From NCBI RefSeq assembly GCF_040954645.1, contig NC_092806.1, positions 5,084,001 to 5,148,000 of the forward strand: a DNA stretch of 64,000 nt, written 5' to 3'. Source of the DNA: Diabrotica undecimpunctata (Eukaryota > Arthropoda > Insecta > Coleoptera > Chrysomelidae). A program made the position numbers and the translations under genes. Positions 47,499-58,369 of this stretch are shown piece after piece; the first letter of the stretch is position 1, and every line of letters starts with the position of its first letter. The notes beneath the pieces were generated by a model. That model had not been told where the DNA came from. It made no database searches and saw only the letters and a list, made by a program, of their open reading frames with translations.

Positions 47499-48572
47499 AT
47501 GTACTCAATTTTTGAATACATTGATATGTTATTAACCTTAGGCGAATGTTTAGGATGTTCTAGTGTAGCTGTGACACGTTATGCAGAAAAGTTTCCTAGA
47601 AGGAACTTACCAAGTAAAAAAATATTTAGAGCCATTGAACGACGTTGTCGAGAAACGGGGAATGTGAGACCAAATAAAATAAATTCTGGTAGACCAAGAA
47701 CAACAAGAACAATTAATAAAGAAAATAATATTTTAAATTTACTTGATCAAGATCCAACAGTTACCGTAAGGAATGTAGCAAGACAAACAAATACTTCTTC
47801 TTCAAGTACTTGGCGGATACTGAAACAGCAATTACATCCTTATTATTACAGACAAGTCCAAGAGCTCTTGCCAGATGATCAACAGGTTAAAGTGGATTTT
47901 TGTGAAACATTGCAACAAAGGACAGCCCATAATCCAAATTTTTTAAAATGCATTCTTTTTACGGACGAGGCCACCTTTACGCGACAAGGTATGTTTAACT
48001 CCCATAATGCACACTACTGGTGTGATGAGAATCCACGAGTCAAAAGGGTATCACATTACCAACACTCATTTAAAGTTAATGTTTGGGCAGCAACTTTAGG
48101 TAACAAATTAATAGGTTATCATATTCTACCTGGAAATTTAAATAGTGATATGTATCTTGATTTTTTAAACAATTCCTTATTCGAGATATTAGAAGATTTA
48201 ACGCTAAACGAGCGAAGATCTTTATTTTTTATGCACGATGGAGCTCCACCACACTTTGATAGAAGGTGTCGTAATTGGTTGAGTAATCATTTTCCGAATC
48301 GATGGATTGGTAGAGGTGCAGAAGCTCCGATTCATTGGCCTCCTCGGTCATGCGATTTTAACCCTTTGGACTACGCAGTTTGGTCGTATATTAAGGAAAA
48401 AGTCTATGCTACAGAGGTAAATTCACGCCAAGAATTGGAAGAAAGAATTCAACGTCAATTTAATGACATCATAGCTGATCCCCTACCGTTTAGAAGGTTA
48501 ATGGAATCTTTAGAAAAAAGAATAGAGTTGTGTATTCGCGAAAACGGAGGGCACTTTGAACACTTACTGTAA
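47499..48572 (+). CDS. intact mariner-type transposase
   Basis: A 357-residue protein with no breaks. Helix-turn-helix DNA-binding segments come first (about residues 10-50 and 80-110, with RRNLPSKKIFRAIERRC and ATWR-like SSSTWRILKQQ). The catalytic triad follows: Asp156 in LFTDEATFTRQG, Asp247 in FMHDGAPPHF, and Asp291 in CDFNPLDYAVW. It reads as DDD, with 43 residues between the second and third Asp, more than the 34 of classical mariner. The C-terminus ends NGGHFEHLL. ATG 47499 is the first in frame and sits about 140 bases inside the left TIR. The protein would excise the element at its TIRs and insert at TA in the nucleus. It is related to the broken gene at 62296. Intact sequence does not prove activity. 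Confidence 0.93.
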   Translation: MYSIFEYIDMLLTLGECLGCSSVAVTRYAEKFPRRNLPSKKIFRAIERRCRETGNVRPNKINSGRPRTTRTINKENNILNLLDQDPTVTVRNVARQTNTSSSSTWRILKQQLHPYYYRQVQELLPDDQQVKVDFCETLQQRTAHNPNFLKCILFTDEATFTRQGMFNSHNAHYWCDENPRVKRVSHYQHSFKVNVWAATLGNKLIGYHILPGNLNSDMYLDFLNNSLFEILEDLTLNERRSLFFMHDGAPPHFDRRCRNWLSNHFPNRWIGRGAEAPIHWPPRSCDFNPLDYAVWSYIKEKVYATEVNSRQELEERIQRQFNDIIADPLPFRRLMESLEKRIELCIRENGGHFEHLL

Positions 48573-48650
48573 TAGAATTTTATTTTATGTTCTTAGTCAT
48601 TAATTTAATTTCCTTCTTGTGAGTTTTGTTTAATTACTAACTATTTTATA

Positions 48651-49097
48651 CCAGCATCAATTATTACTTCATAATTTTCAAATCAAAATATTCCGAAAAC
48701 GGTACACAGTATCGAGTTTACCAAGAGTACCTTTTTCGTGTAAAATTGGATGATGTTTAAGTTCACTTGAAATTTTGATTAATATTTATACTCTTAAAAA
48801 AGTTATATTGACTAATACTTAGTACGATCCGTGTAACTAGCGCTTTCTATGAGAATTGGATATAAAAACAAATTCATGGGATGTATCAGCTTCCAAAACA
48901 TATTCGTATAAAATTTCATTACAATGTTGCCAGTAGTTTCGGCAAAATCGTAAAGAATGCGTAAAATTTTTTTTCTTCAACGCCCTATATCTTGAAAACG
49001 GATGGCGTTACAAAAATTGTTTACTAAGCAAACCCCAATTATTTTTCAGTTTTTTACCTACCCTAGAGACGGGGTTACCTTTTTTTGAAACACCCTG
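48651..49097. repeat. right long TIR of mariner-type element
   Basis: 447 bp, inverted partner of 46905-47358, a few bases shorter because of small deletions, including a few missing bases in the TATAACTT region. Confidence 0.92.
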
Positions 49098-49099
49098 TA

Positions 49100-50290
49100 T
49101 AATCTTTACGAAATCAACCTGATGTCCTTAGTGACCAAAAAATATCACGCGATGGATGTATAATGCTGAGTATATAGATTGATAAGCATACATTTATTAT
49201 CTCCCCTCTAAATCTAATATTAAAATATATCAAATAATGGTTGTTTACAATGAATAGCTTTATTTGTAGTAATTAAATCTGTTTGGTTTTTTTTTATTTT
49301 CTCTTGCTGTCATTTATATAATATGCTATAATAAATAAAACATAATAAACAAACATATTACTATTTTTCCTAAAATTTTAACTCATTCACATTTAACTGT
49401 TCATTTTCATTTATTTATTTATTAATGCTTTTATTTCAACTTTTTTTTGTTGAAATACATATTCACATTAATTTTATAAATTACAGTAACATTGCTTTCA
49501 GTTATAAATTTATATCAGTATACAGCATTACTTCAACTATGCAGCATCAAACTTTCAAAATGATTGACACTTCCCAACACAAATTCCATAAAATTATTAT
49601 AAAATTTCAGTCCATTATTCGGTTTATCGAAAGCTTTCGAATGATTTCCAAATACATCTATAATGAAGCTTTACTTTGATCCCACAGTTTGGAAATGAAT
49701 TTTATTTGTTAACCGAATTGGGTTTATTTGTAGATTATATTTTAAAAATACTATTTGAAATAAAACAAATGAATCAGTTAATGTTATTGAAAAAGCGTAA
49801 TTAATTAACTCATATTTAAAACGTTTAAATTTCGTCGAATTTTAACAGCTTTTTTCCCCGTTATTTCTGTAGGTGAATATTTGATATGCATGCTTTTATA
49901 TATTCAGATATGTTTAATTATCTGAGTTGAAATCAATAAATATCTGTCATTAAAAATCTGGATCTAATTGTACTACTTTTCTGACTGAAGCTCCAAGTAA
50001 ATGTAAGTCAAATGTATCAAAATCTTCAGTTTGGAAGGCTGACTAAAAAGCTTAGAAACTAGAAAGAACAGGCAAGTTTTTAGTTATGAAAGACAGTTTT
50101 TAGTGGACATTAGTTGATGGCATTAACAAATCCTATCCGAGATAAAATGAGTACGATTTCCGAAGTGGTACTCAGAATGAAATGAGTGAATGAGTAAAAC
50201 TTGAACCTCCTGGCGACAATAGGGTAACCCCAACTGAAAAGTGCCTGGGCCTACAGCTTGAGGGCTGGGTATTGGGTTAGAGGCCCACAA
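49100..50290. other. no gene seen
   Basis: AT-rich DNA. The 84-codon ORF at 49425-49679 has no motif and strongly biased composition. Confidence 0.55.
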
Positions 50291-50297
50291 CTTCTTC

Positions 50298-50299
<2 letters not shown>

Positions 50300-50360
<61 letters not shown>
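50300..50360. repeat. (TA)n microsatellite
   Basis: About 60 bp of uninterrupted TA dinucleotide. Confidence 0.95.
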
Positions 50361-50361
<1 letters not shown>

Positions 50362-50419
50362 CACGTTACTTTACTTCAGAAATTATTAGTCACTCAGACA
50401 ACTATTCTATAGGCGGAAA

Positions 50420-50890
50420 ATTGGACTAAGATTGTGCACCTGGTATACTAGAACCTTGTACCAAGCTCAAGCACTAAAGTCTTTATTGGACATAGTGAAC
50501 AAATACAAAGTAGATGTCTTGGCATTGCAAAAAATGTGACGGATGGAACTGGTTCCCTTCAAAAAAAAGTCAACCAAAGAATCCAAAGGCCCTGTTATTA
50601 ATTCGCCAAAGCGAACTTTGGCTCCCACTATAGGAAAGCATAGTCTGCTTAACGATAGTAGCTATAATGGATTACGTCTAATAAAGTTTGTAGTGGCACT
50701 AAACATGACATTCGTTAACACATATTTTAAACACAACATAAACTAGACCTTCTTTGACGGAAGAACAAGTCAGATTGATTACAACATGATGAAGACTTGA
50801 GAGAGATATAATAGGTTGCCAAAACTATACATTCGCGAACATAAACTCAGATCACTTCTTAGTGATCTCAACGTTAAAAAAATGTATTAA
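50420..50890 (+). mobile_element. LINE endonuclease fragment
   Basis: Decayed AP endonuclease domain in more than one frame: LRLCTWYTRTLYQAQALKSL, IVNKYKVDVLALQKM (canonical LQE changed), GKHSLLNDSSYNGLRLIKFV and NMTFVNTYFKHNIN. Then come FFDGRTSQIDYNMM and, near the end, NSDHFLVISTLKK. This is the N-terminal half of an RTE-type LINE; no RT follows it. It ends where the 5' region of the next LINE begins at about 50935. Confidence 0.68.
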
Positions 50891-51688
50891 ATTAAATGGG
50901 TGGAACATTGTAGTCAGACACATAAAGAAGGGATGTACGGAATGTAAGGGATAGTGATGCGCAACGTATCAACGCCTCTCCGATCCAAATGTCAACCTCA
51001 CCTGCCCGCGTGATGATCTTGATTATGATCATCCGGTGCATATCCTGCCAGATAACAAACGAGGCTCTGACATCCGAGAGATTGCCGGTATAAACAATCC
51101 CCCCACTTACTAGCCAACAGCTTCGGGTGGATGAGCTGGTAAGTGGCAGGGCACTCCTTTGTCCTAGCGTTGGGAAACTGCCCCTAAAGGCGGATGAGCT
51201 AAGACATTAGCCAACGGCATAAAAATACAGAAGGCAACGGGTATTAAAGATCGTAAGATATCCCTAGTCGAATCATCATGAAATGAGAAGACAGACTAAG
51301 CAGACGTGTACTGATCATGGGTATCGGAGCCCAAGATCCGGCAGGAAAGGAGTCAGGGCTTTTCAGGTCGTCAACCAGCGAAATCCCTACCAGAAAAAGA
51401 AAAAAGCAGACCGTCAATTTAAAATTGGAACGTGGCGTGGCAACATCGACATGGCGTGGCAACAATACTGAACAATGAAATCTTACAACACGTCCAGAAT
51501 TTTCTACCTTTTTTCGAAAGAGTTATGCTACTACAACTAAAAACGAAAGACAGACAAATAAACATAATTCAAGTCTATTCCCCAACGTCCGAAAAAGGTG
51601 ACGAAGAGGTGGCATCGTTCTATGAACAAATTCAAGAGGCATTGAGAATTGCCAAAGCACGGAACGTCACAATGATAATGGGTGACTT

Positions 51689-51765
51689 CTTCTTCTTCTT
51701 ATTTAGGTGCCGTCTTCTTAGCGAAGGTTGACGATGACCTCTGCAAAGTTTCTCTATTTTGGGCT
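51689..51765 (-). mobile_element. 77-bp 5'-truncated LINE insertion
   Basis: Bounded by the 11-bp repeat ATGGGTGACTT (51678-51688 and 51766-51776). The plus strand starts with TTC repeats, the antisense of a GAA tail; on the minus strand it ends in EVIVNLR-stop, like the C-termini of LINEs of the same clade. It interrupts the metal-binding GDLNAKIG box of the host endonuclease, which reads through perfectly once the insert and one repeat are removed. Confidence 0.82.
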
Positions 51766-51942
51766 ATGGGTGACTTGAACGCCAAAATTGGAAAAGGTAG
51801 CACAAGCAACGTAGTGGGAAATTTTGGATTAGATAATGGAAATCAAGAGGAGAAAGGTTGATACAATTCTGCCAAGATAATAATATAATTGTTACAAACA
51901 CGTCTGTGAATTACCTAATAGACGTTTGTACACGTGGAAATC

Positions 51943-53490
51943 ATCATTTTGGCTTTACAACCCTGTGTGGGTCCTAGCCTCCCCAAGAATTTTTCTCCAG
52001 TCGTCCCTATCCATCGCCTTCCTCCGCCAGGCACGTATTTCCATATTTCTCATATCTTCGTCTATGTTATTTAGGAATCTTGTTCTGGGTCTTCCTCTTC
52101 TTCTTTGACCAATAGGTCTATCAAGGAGCGTTTTTCTAGCTGGGTCGGTTTGCTCCATCCGCATTACATGGCCTACCCACCTCAGACGTCCTATCTTTAT
52201 GTGTTTTACGATATCTGGTTCCTGGTATATCCTATAGAGTTCGAAGTTGTATCGTCTTCTCCAGACACCATTTTCATTTACCGCTCCATAGATGCGCCTT
52301 AGTATTTTTCTTTCGAAACATCCTAACATGTTTTCATTGCTTTTTGTTAAAGTCCAGGTTTCTGAACCATATGTTAGGACTGGGCGTATTATTGTTTTTT
52401 AGAGTTTTACTTTTGTATTTCTTGATATAACTGTAGATTTAAAAAGGAGATTAAGCCCAAAATAGCATCTATTAGCCGTGCAAATTCTGCGGTTTATCTC
52501 TGCGGTAGTGTCATTTTCAGTATTGACGAGCGTTCCCAGGTATACAAATTCGTTAACTGCTTCGATGACGTCATTTTCTATAACAAGTGGCCGTAGTGTT
52601 TGTGGTTGTGTACCTATTTTGATGTATTTTGTTTTGTTGGTGTTTATTATTAAACCCATTTTTGTAGCCGCTTCCTTTAATGCTACGTACGCCTCTCGTG
52701 CTGCGTTTTCCGTTCTCCCAACAATATTGATATCATCAGCATATGCTAAGATTTGCACAGATTTGTTATATATTGAACCGGTAGTTGTGATTTGTGACGT
52801 ACGTATTACTTTTTCCAGAGCTAGATTGAATAGTATACAGGAGAGTGGGTCTCCCTGACGTAGCTCGTTATTTGTTTTAAAAGGTTCAGAGAGTTCCCTC
52901 TGGATTCGTACTTTGCATTCAACTTTTTCAAGGGTTAGTTTGGTTAAACTTACCAACTGATTTGGTACTCCTAGGTCTATCATTGCTCTGAACAATTCTC
53001 TTCTATTTACAGAGTCGTAGGCTGCCTTGTAGTCTATAAATATGTGGTGCGTGTTTACACCGTATTCCAGTGTTTTCTCTAGAATTTGTCTTAGGGTTGA
53101 AATCTGATGAATTGTTGATTTACCACCTCTGAAACCAGCCTGGTATTGTCCTATTATTCGCTCTGCATATGGTGCCATACGATGGCATAGTATATTGGAG
53201 AATATTTTATACGCTGCATTTAGGAGCGTAATTCCTCGATAGTTAGAGCATTCAAAGATATCACCCTTTTTGTGTATGGTGCAAAGTATTCCAATATTCC
53301 AATCATTGGGAAGGGACTTCTGTATCCATATTTCTTTTATAAGCTGCTGTAGCGCTATTATGATATCGTGGCCACCTTCTTTATATAATTCCGCTGGGAG
53401 ATTATCTATTCCGGGTGATTTGTTTCTGGCTAGTTTGTTTACAGCGTCTTTAACTTCCAGGATCGTTGGTGGATCCTCCTCCCTCTCGTC
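51943..53490 (-). mobile_element. RTE LINE, 5'-truncated, 13-bp TSD
   Basis: A 1,548-bp insertion flanked by ACACGTGGAAATC at 51930-51942 and 53491-53503. It lies antisense in the host LINE's endonuclease. The 3' end is the short tail at 51943. Excision restores RLYTWKSPRDNEHQ. Its truncation point is within the linker before RT. Its RT ORF is annotated separately. Confidence 0.92.
51955..53487 (-). pseudogene. RTE reverse transcriptase with one stop
   Basis: About 510 codons in one frame with a single TAA at 52399-52401, in KVKL-stop-KTIIRPVLTYG, where family members usually have Tyr. RT blocks: KLARNKSPGIDNLPAELYKEG, CTIHKKGDIFECSNYRGITLL, YQAGFRGGKSTIHQISTLRQ, HIFIDYKAAYDSVNRREL with the first Asp, LRQGDPLSCILFNLALEKV, and ILAYADDINIVGRT with the catalytic pair. 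Then come NEFVYLGTLVNTENDTTAE and the C-terminal half ERKILRRIYGAVNENGVWRR and LRWVGHVMRM, ending GEARTHTGL. The ORF opens in flanking DNA (MAISTCDE), so its ATG is not genuine. No endonuclease is present because the copy is 5' truncated. It is the best-preserved RTE in the window. Confidence 0.9.
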
Positions 53491-53503
53491 ACACGTGGAA
53501 ATC

Positions 53504-55250
53504 GCCAAGAGATAATGAACATCAGATAATGAGAAATCAAATAGATTACATAATGATCAAAGAAAGATATCGAAAAGAATAGAGAAGAAGAAAAAATAAA
53601 TCATTGTACCAGCAAACACAAAACGAAATACGTCGACAAATTCGAATAGCAAAATAAAATTGGCTAAAAGAAAAATGTGATGAAATAGAAATACTACAAA
53701 ATAAACCTGACAGCTTTAATTTACACAGGAAAATAAAAGAATTATTAACTAGAAGACCAGAATACAAAAAAAATATACTAGTTGATGAAAAGGGAGACAC
53801 AGTAATGGAAACAGAAAACAAATTGATGGTATGGGTAAACTATATAGAACAGCTGTTTTACGACAAACGATACAAAATAGATAACGAATATTTCATTGAA
53901 GAGACTGGACCAGAAATAACAGAAAGTGAAGTAAAACACACAATTAAAGAAATGAAAACTAGGAAAGCAGTAGGACCAGACGAAATACCGACAAAAATAT
54001 TGCAACTTATCGCCAACTGCAGTATACATATTATTGTCGAATTATTTAATATCATATACAGGACAGGTATATTACATAAAGAATGGCTTCTATCAACATT
54101 CGTGACCGAAAAAGAAAAACGCCAGACAATGTTGCGATCACCGTACCATCAGTCTAATGTGCCACATACTAAAAGTATTCCTAAAGATTTTTCATCGTAT
54201 ATTATATAAAAAGTTAGAACAAGACATTGAACAAACTCAGTTCGGATTTAGAAATGCTAAAGGAAGCAGAGAAGTATTATATGCAGTAAATGTGCTAATA
54301 CAGAGATGTTTAGATATAAACCAGGACATCTAGGTCTGCTTCCTAGATTATAACAAGGCATTCGATAGAGTGAAACCTAATCCGTTAATAAAACTACCGA
54401 GAAAAAAAAACATCGACGGGTGGGATATAAGAATAATAAATAATCTGTATTATAAACAAAAAGCTGCCATAAGAATAAATAATTTAAAAACTAATAAAAT
54501 AAAAATTAAAAGAGGTGTTAGACAGGGCTGTGTCTTGTCGCCATCACTGTTTAATGCATACTTAGAGGAAATATTCAAAAAAGCATTAGAAGATGAAGTA
54601 GCAGGCTTAAAAATAAATGGCCTACCCATACGTGAAATTAGATATGCTGATGATACAATACTGACAGCAGAAAACATTACAGATCTGCAAAGAATTTTAG
54701 ATCAGGTTGTTGCAGCGAGTGAAGAATTTGGTCTGTCACTAAACATAAAGGAAACAAAATTCATGGTTATATCAAAGAAAAATATTAGATACGTCAACTT
54801 ACACGTAAATAATAAGACAATTAATGAAACAAACGATTATAACAAAGAAATTAAAAATATTAGATTTTAAATAACCAATGTCTCAATAAACTGGAAGCAT
54901 TTGAAATGTGGACATATCGAAGAATGCTGAGAATCTCCTGGACAGACAGAGTAGCCAATGAAGAAGTACTAAGAAGAATAAAAAACAGCTGGGAGATAAT
55001 GGATTCCATCAAAATAAGAAAACTACAATATCTGGGCCATGTAACACGTGGTGACAGATACGAATTCCTAAAACTAATAATGCAGGGAAAGATTTAAAGA
55101 AAGCGCAGCATAAGTAGAAGAAGAATGTCCTGGCTGAGAAACCTGAGAGAATGGTTTGGATGCAGCTCAACTAAACTCTTTCGGGATGTAGTGTCAAAAA
55201 GTTAAAATAGCAGTGATGATTGCCAACCTTCGTCGCGGAGATGACACGTA
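53504..55250 (+). pseudogene. LINE reverse transcriptase (host LINE, 3' part)
   Basis: After the RTE insert the frame continues with QIMRNQIDYIMIKERYRK and a linker. Next are EMKTRKAVGPDEIPTKILQL, EQTQFGFRNAKGSREVLYA, CFLDYNKAFDRVKPNPLI with the first Asp, KRGVRQGCVLSPSLFNAYLE and IREIRYADDTILTAENITD. About one hundred residues normally following (the KYLG region) are missing around 54850-54895. Then FEMWTYRRMLRISWTDRVAN, LQYLGHVTRGDRYEFLKLIM and RRRMSWLRNLREWFGCSS follow. It contains several frameshifts and stops (54207, 54868, 55095). It is the same clade as 23316-24166 and the small inserts at 1299 and 51689. Confidence 0.82.
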
Positions 55251-55705
55251 AAGAAGAATAAAATAAAGAAGGAAGAAGAAAACCCACAAAACGAAAGAGA
55301 TGAAGTAAGATAAAAGGATAAAGGGACCACCAAAGATTTTTGAAGTTAAAGAAGAACTCAAAATACAGATTAGGACAGGACAGACAGTAATATGATTGAC
55401 ACGCACCTCATGAATTGTAGGGAATCTGCGTGAAACGTTTTTTATAAAAGAGTGGATTAGTATTCCATTTCTTCTTCACCTTGGCTGACAACCTCATCTA
55501 GTAAATTCTTGCACAACAGTGATGTGTAGGTAAAAAAATTTTCTCTGCTAGATAAAACGGGACTTTCAGCTCAAATATAAATAAAAAAATTGTGTATGAA
55601 TACCAAAAGTAAATTCCACAAAAAATATCTTCAGTGCAAAGTTAATACACACAAAAAAGAAAAAAAGACAAAAAACTCTAAAACTTGAGCTTAATAATTG
55701 TGTAA

Positions 55706-57083
55706 TTTACTAAAAATTCTAGCACACAAGAATTGGGGTTCAGACAGGAGTACATTGCTAATTATATACAGAACTATGATACGATCACAGCTAGACTACG
55801 CGGCTATAGCTTACGACTCAGCATCGAAATCAGTACTTAAAAAGCTCGATACTATTCATAACACAGCACTCAGAATATGCCTGGGAGCCTTTTGTACAAC
55901 ACCGATTGAAAGTTTACTTTGCGAAGCAAATGAATTGTCGTTAAATGATAGAAGAGCTTACCTTAGTCTAACATATGCAACAAAAATTAAAGATAATGCA
56001 AAAAATATTGTCTATAGAAATACTTTTACTGATAATTACCCAAACCTTAATGCAAATCACCGTTCTAATAAACCTTTCTATAAAAGAATAAAAGACCATT
56101 TGCATCTGTTTGATATTGTCATACCTGAATGTCTTCAATATACATATGATCATAATCCACCTTGGGTTCAAAACATACCATCATATAACTTTGAACTTAC
56201 GTCATTTGATAAAAACTCCACTAATCCTAATCTAATTATTTCCCATTTTAGAAAAATCATTAGTCGTTATAAAAAGCATACCCAGATATACACTGATGGT
56301 TCAAAATCATCCGAAGGTGTGGGAGCGTCTGTAGTAACTCCAGAGAAGGTCCTTAAATTCAAACTATCTAATGTTAGTACTATCTATACAGCTGAACTGT
56401 ATGCTCTCTATCGCGCCATAGAATTAATCAATCTGACAACAAACTCCAAATATATTATCTTAACAGACTCACTTAGTGCCATACAAAGCATCCGACAACT
56501 GTATCCAAAAAACCCGCTTTTAAAAAAAATTAAAACAGTCCTTCTTCAGGCTTATATCAATCATAATGAAATAAATTTCATCTGGATCCCATCCCATATA
56601 GGAATAAAAGGCAACGAAACTGCTGACCATAGTGCGAAAGACGCGATAGTGAATGACGTTTCCGAGATCGTAAACACATCAGTATCAACGGATATAAAAG
56701 CTTATATAAAAAAATCAATCTTAAGTGCGTGGAAAAATAAATGGAATGTGTCGAATTCAAAATTAAAACAAGTGAAACCCAGCATAAAGCCATGGTATGT
56801 GTTACCTAAGTCGAGAAGCCAAGAAATAATAGTAACGCGCCTCAGACTCGGACATACTAGGTTAACGCATGATTACTTAATTAAAAAGTGCGAACCGCCG
56901 CGATGTGAAACGTGTAATACGACACTAACAATAATGCACCTACTATGTGAATGTCCCCTCTACAATCAACAACGAAGCAATAACAAGATACCAGGAACAC
57001 TTATAGAAGCCCTAGGTGCAGACTGTAACTTTAACAATACTCTGAATATCTTGAAAGGCATTAATAAGTACCACAATATTTAA
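55706..57083 (+). CDS. LINE C-terminal RT/RNase H ORF, open but truncated
   Basis: About 458 codons without a break, ending at TAA 57081-57083. The frame has no Met start: it enters from flanking DNA through TTG at 55698, so the true N-terminus is lost. The RT connection region comes first (LLKILAHKNWGSDRSTL, YRTMIRSQLDYAAIAYDSA). An intact RNase H follows, with Asp in IYTDGSKSSEGVGAS (about residue 197), Glu in TAELYALYRAI (about 229), Asp in ILTDSLSAIQSI (about 252), and His plus Asp in WIPSHIGIKGNETADHSAKD (about 292-310). The C-terminal Cys/His knuckle CETCNTTLTIMHLLCECPLY is at about 412-431. An RNase H placed after RT is characteristic of I, R1/LOA and related clades. RNase H removes the RNA strand during target-primed reverse transcription. 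Fully intact residues, but without RT the fragment cannot mobilise. Confidence 0.9.
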
Positions 57084-57180
57084 TAAACCAAATTGTATTG
57101 AAGTAATTGTACCTAATGTAATCCACTCATTTTTCGCTAATGGCCATTTGGTCGATGCGATTTTCTAAATAAAAAAAAAA
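55706..57180 (+). mobile_element. I-like LINE 3' copy with 13-bp TSD
   Basis: The direct repeat AATAATTGTGTAA occurs at 55693-55705 and 57180-57192, allowing one base of overlap with the A-tail. Between them lies the C-terminal coding part of a LINE with RNase H, a 3' UTR of about 90 bp, and an A-rich tail (57165-57180). It is 5' truncated in the RT thumb region. The clean duplication and open frame point to a relatively recent insertion. Confidence 0.88.
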
Positions 57181-57199
57181 ATAATTGTGTAAACCTATT

Positions 57200-57732
57200 G
57201 TAAGATTTTGCGTTTTTCCTACCTGGAAACACTTCCCTTATATCAAATCTTTTCAAATAAAGAGTATTTAAGACATCAAACAAAACCTTTGTAAATAGCT
57301 ATATTCGATATTAAATCCGGTTCTTTATTTCATTCTTTTTTCACAAAATTGGTTTTCTTGTACACGGAGAGGTTTATCATAAATTTTCCTCCAATATCGC
57401 TTAAGCGGTCCTTTTTATTTGTTCGGGTCCGCGAAAGAGAGCAGATTTCAAATGGATATAAAGAAGAGTTGGCTACAGAAATGCATATTCAAGGGTTTCT
57501 ACACACAAATAAGCATTCTTATTTGAAGGTTGTACGGTTAAGTATAATGCGTAACCGAAAAGTTAACATCTTATATTTATTGATCAAAATTGTTTGATTT
57601 GTCTTGTTTAATTTAAAAGGGCTGAAACGTCCTTATGAAATATAAAATTAAGTTAAAAAGTTGTATTGTACAATACGAGTCTTCCTTTTAATGTCCATTT
57701 AATGTTTTAAATTAATATTTGGTACCTTAAAG
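57200..57732. other. no gene seen
   Basis: The ORF 57349-57597 (82 codons) contains VRVREREQ but no recognisable family motif. Confidence 0.5.
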
Positions 57733-57920
57733 TTAATATAAAAAAAATATATCAAATGGTAAGGATTAAATAAATATAATAATTATTAAGATAAATTAGT
57801 TAAAATGATTTAAATAAAAGATTTTACACACATATACCTGCATAACAGTTAAGAAGAAACGTGGTTTAGAAGTTTTATTTAATCCTTGTCATTTGTTATA
57901 TTTTTTATATATTTGTTAAT
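57733..57920. repeat. MITE-like inverted repeat, ~188 bp
   Basis: AATGGTAAGGATTAAATAAA near 57755-57774 pairs with TTTATTTAATCCTTGTCATT near 57873-57892. Pairing continues outward through the TATAAAAAAAATAT stretch for about 40 bases per arm. The loop is about 100 bases. No ORF inside. A TA or TTAA duplication cannot be fixed in the AT-rich flanks. Confidence 0.65.
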
Positions 57921-58369
57921 CTTATATAATTTCATGGGAAGAAAATGTTTAAAATTTATACTGTTGCTAACACAAGCTTTCTTATTTTAGTTTTTTGGCC
58001 TTACATGGGACATAATATGGCCGCTACTATGGAGAACTACATTTAACTAAGTAATTCATACTAGATCATCTACGTTCAACTACAACTACACCAACAAGTT
58101 ATTTTCTTTAACTGCATGAAGCCTACATTCCATTCGACTACATGAATCTTTTGGAAGTATTTGTTGCCTTATTAATATTAAAATTTCATTTCATTTCATT
58201 TTTAATGTATAATAAATATGATTATGTAATATGATTTTTAATTTGTCCCTGCCATTTCTCTTTGTTCATATTTGCATCTAGAGCCTAGAGGGAGAATAGA
58301 AGATAGTCAAAACTAAAATAAAACTAAAACAATTGGTTCCCAACGTAAGTTTTAGTTTTATTGTTATAT
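57921..58369 (+). other. possible LTR-element 5' region
   Basis: Non-coding. It is placed just before the tRNA-primer-like TTGGCGTCCAACGTGGGC sequence. It ends in a perfect 14-bp inverted repeat (AATAAAACTAAAAC at 58317-58330; GTTTTAGTTTTATT at 58349-58362). It may be the end of an LTR, but no matching second LTR is present in the window. Confidence 0.35.

Larger units (their letters stand above)
46905..49097 (+). mobile_element. complete mariner-type transposon with 450-bp TIRs
   Basis: A 2,193-bp element flanked by TA at 46903-46904 and 49098-49099. Inverted ends of about 450 bp (46905-47358 and 48651-49097) begin CAGGGTGTTTCAAAAAAAGG; the first hundred or so bases show no difference by eye and the rest only scattered changes. 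One intact transposase gene lies between. Such long TIRs are unusual for mariner-type elements, whose ends are commonly tens of bases. High end identity plus an intact ORF suggests a recent arrival. Confidence 0.94.
50935..55260 (+). mobile_element. near full-length LINE with two nested insertions
   Basis: The less AT-rich leader at about 50935-51400 looks like a 5' UTR. The endonuclease follows: FKIGTW, INIIQVYSPTSEKGDEEVAS, MIMGD (interrupted by a 77-bp insert) LNAKIGKG, and RLYTWKS (interrupted by a 1.5-kb RTE) PRDNEHQIMRNQIDYIM. RT and C-terminus resume beyond 53504 and are annotated separately. A GAA-rich tail lies near 55255. Both inserts carry target duplications, and removing them restores the frame. 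The leader and endonuclease contain further small deletions, so the copy was already or has become defective. Confidence 0.8.

Noticed and set aside
53805..54209. a separate gene at ATG 53805
   Set aside because: It is the middle of the host LINE's linker and RT, continuous with the frame that resumes after the RTE insert.
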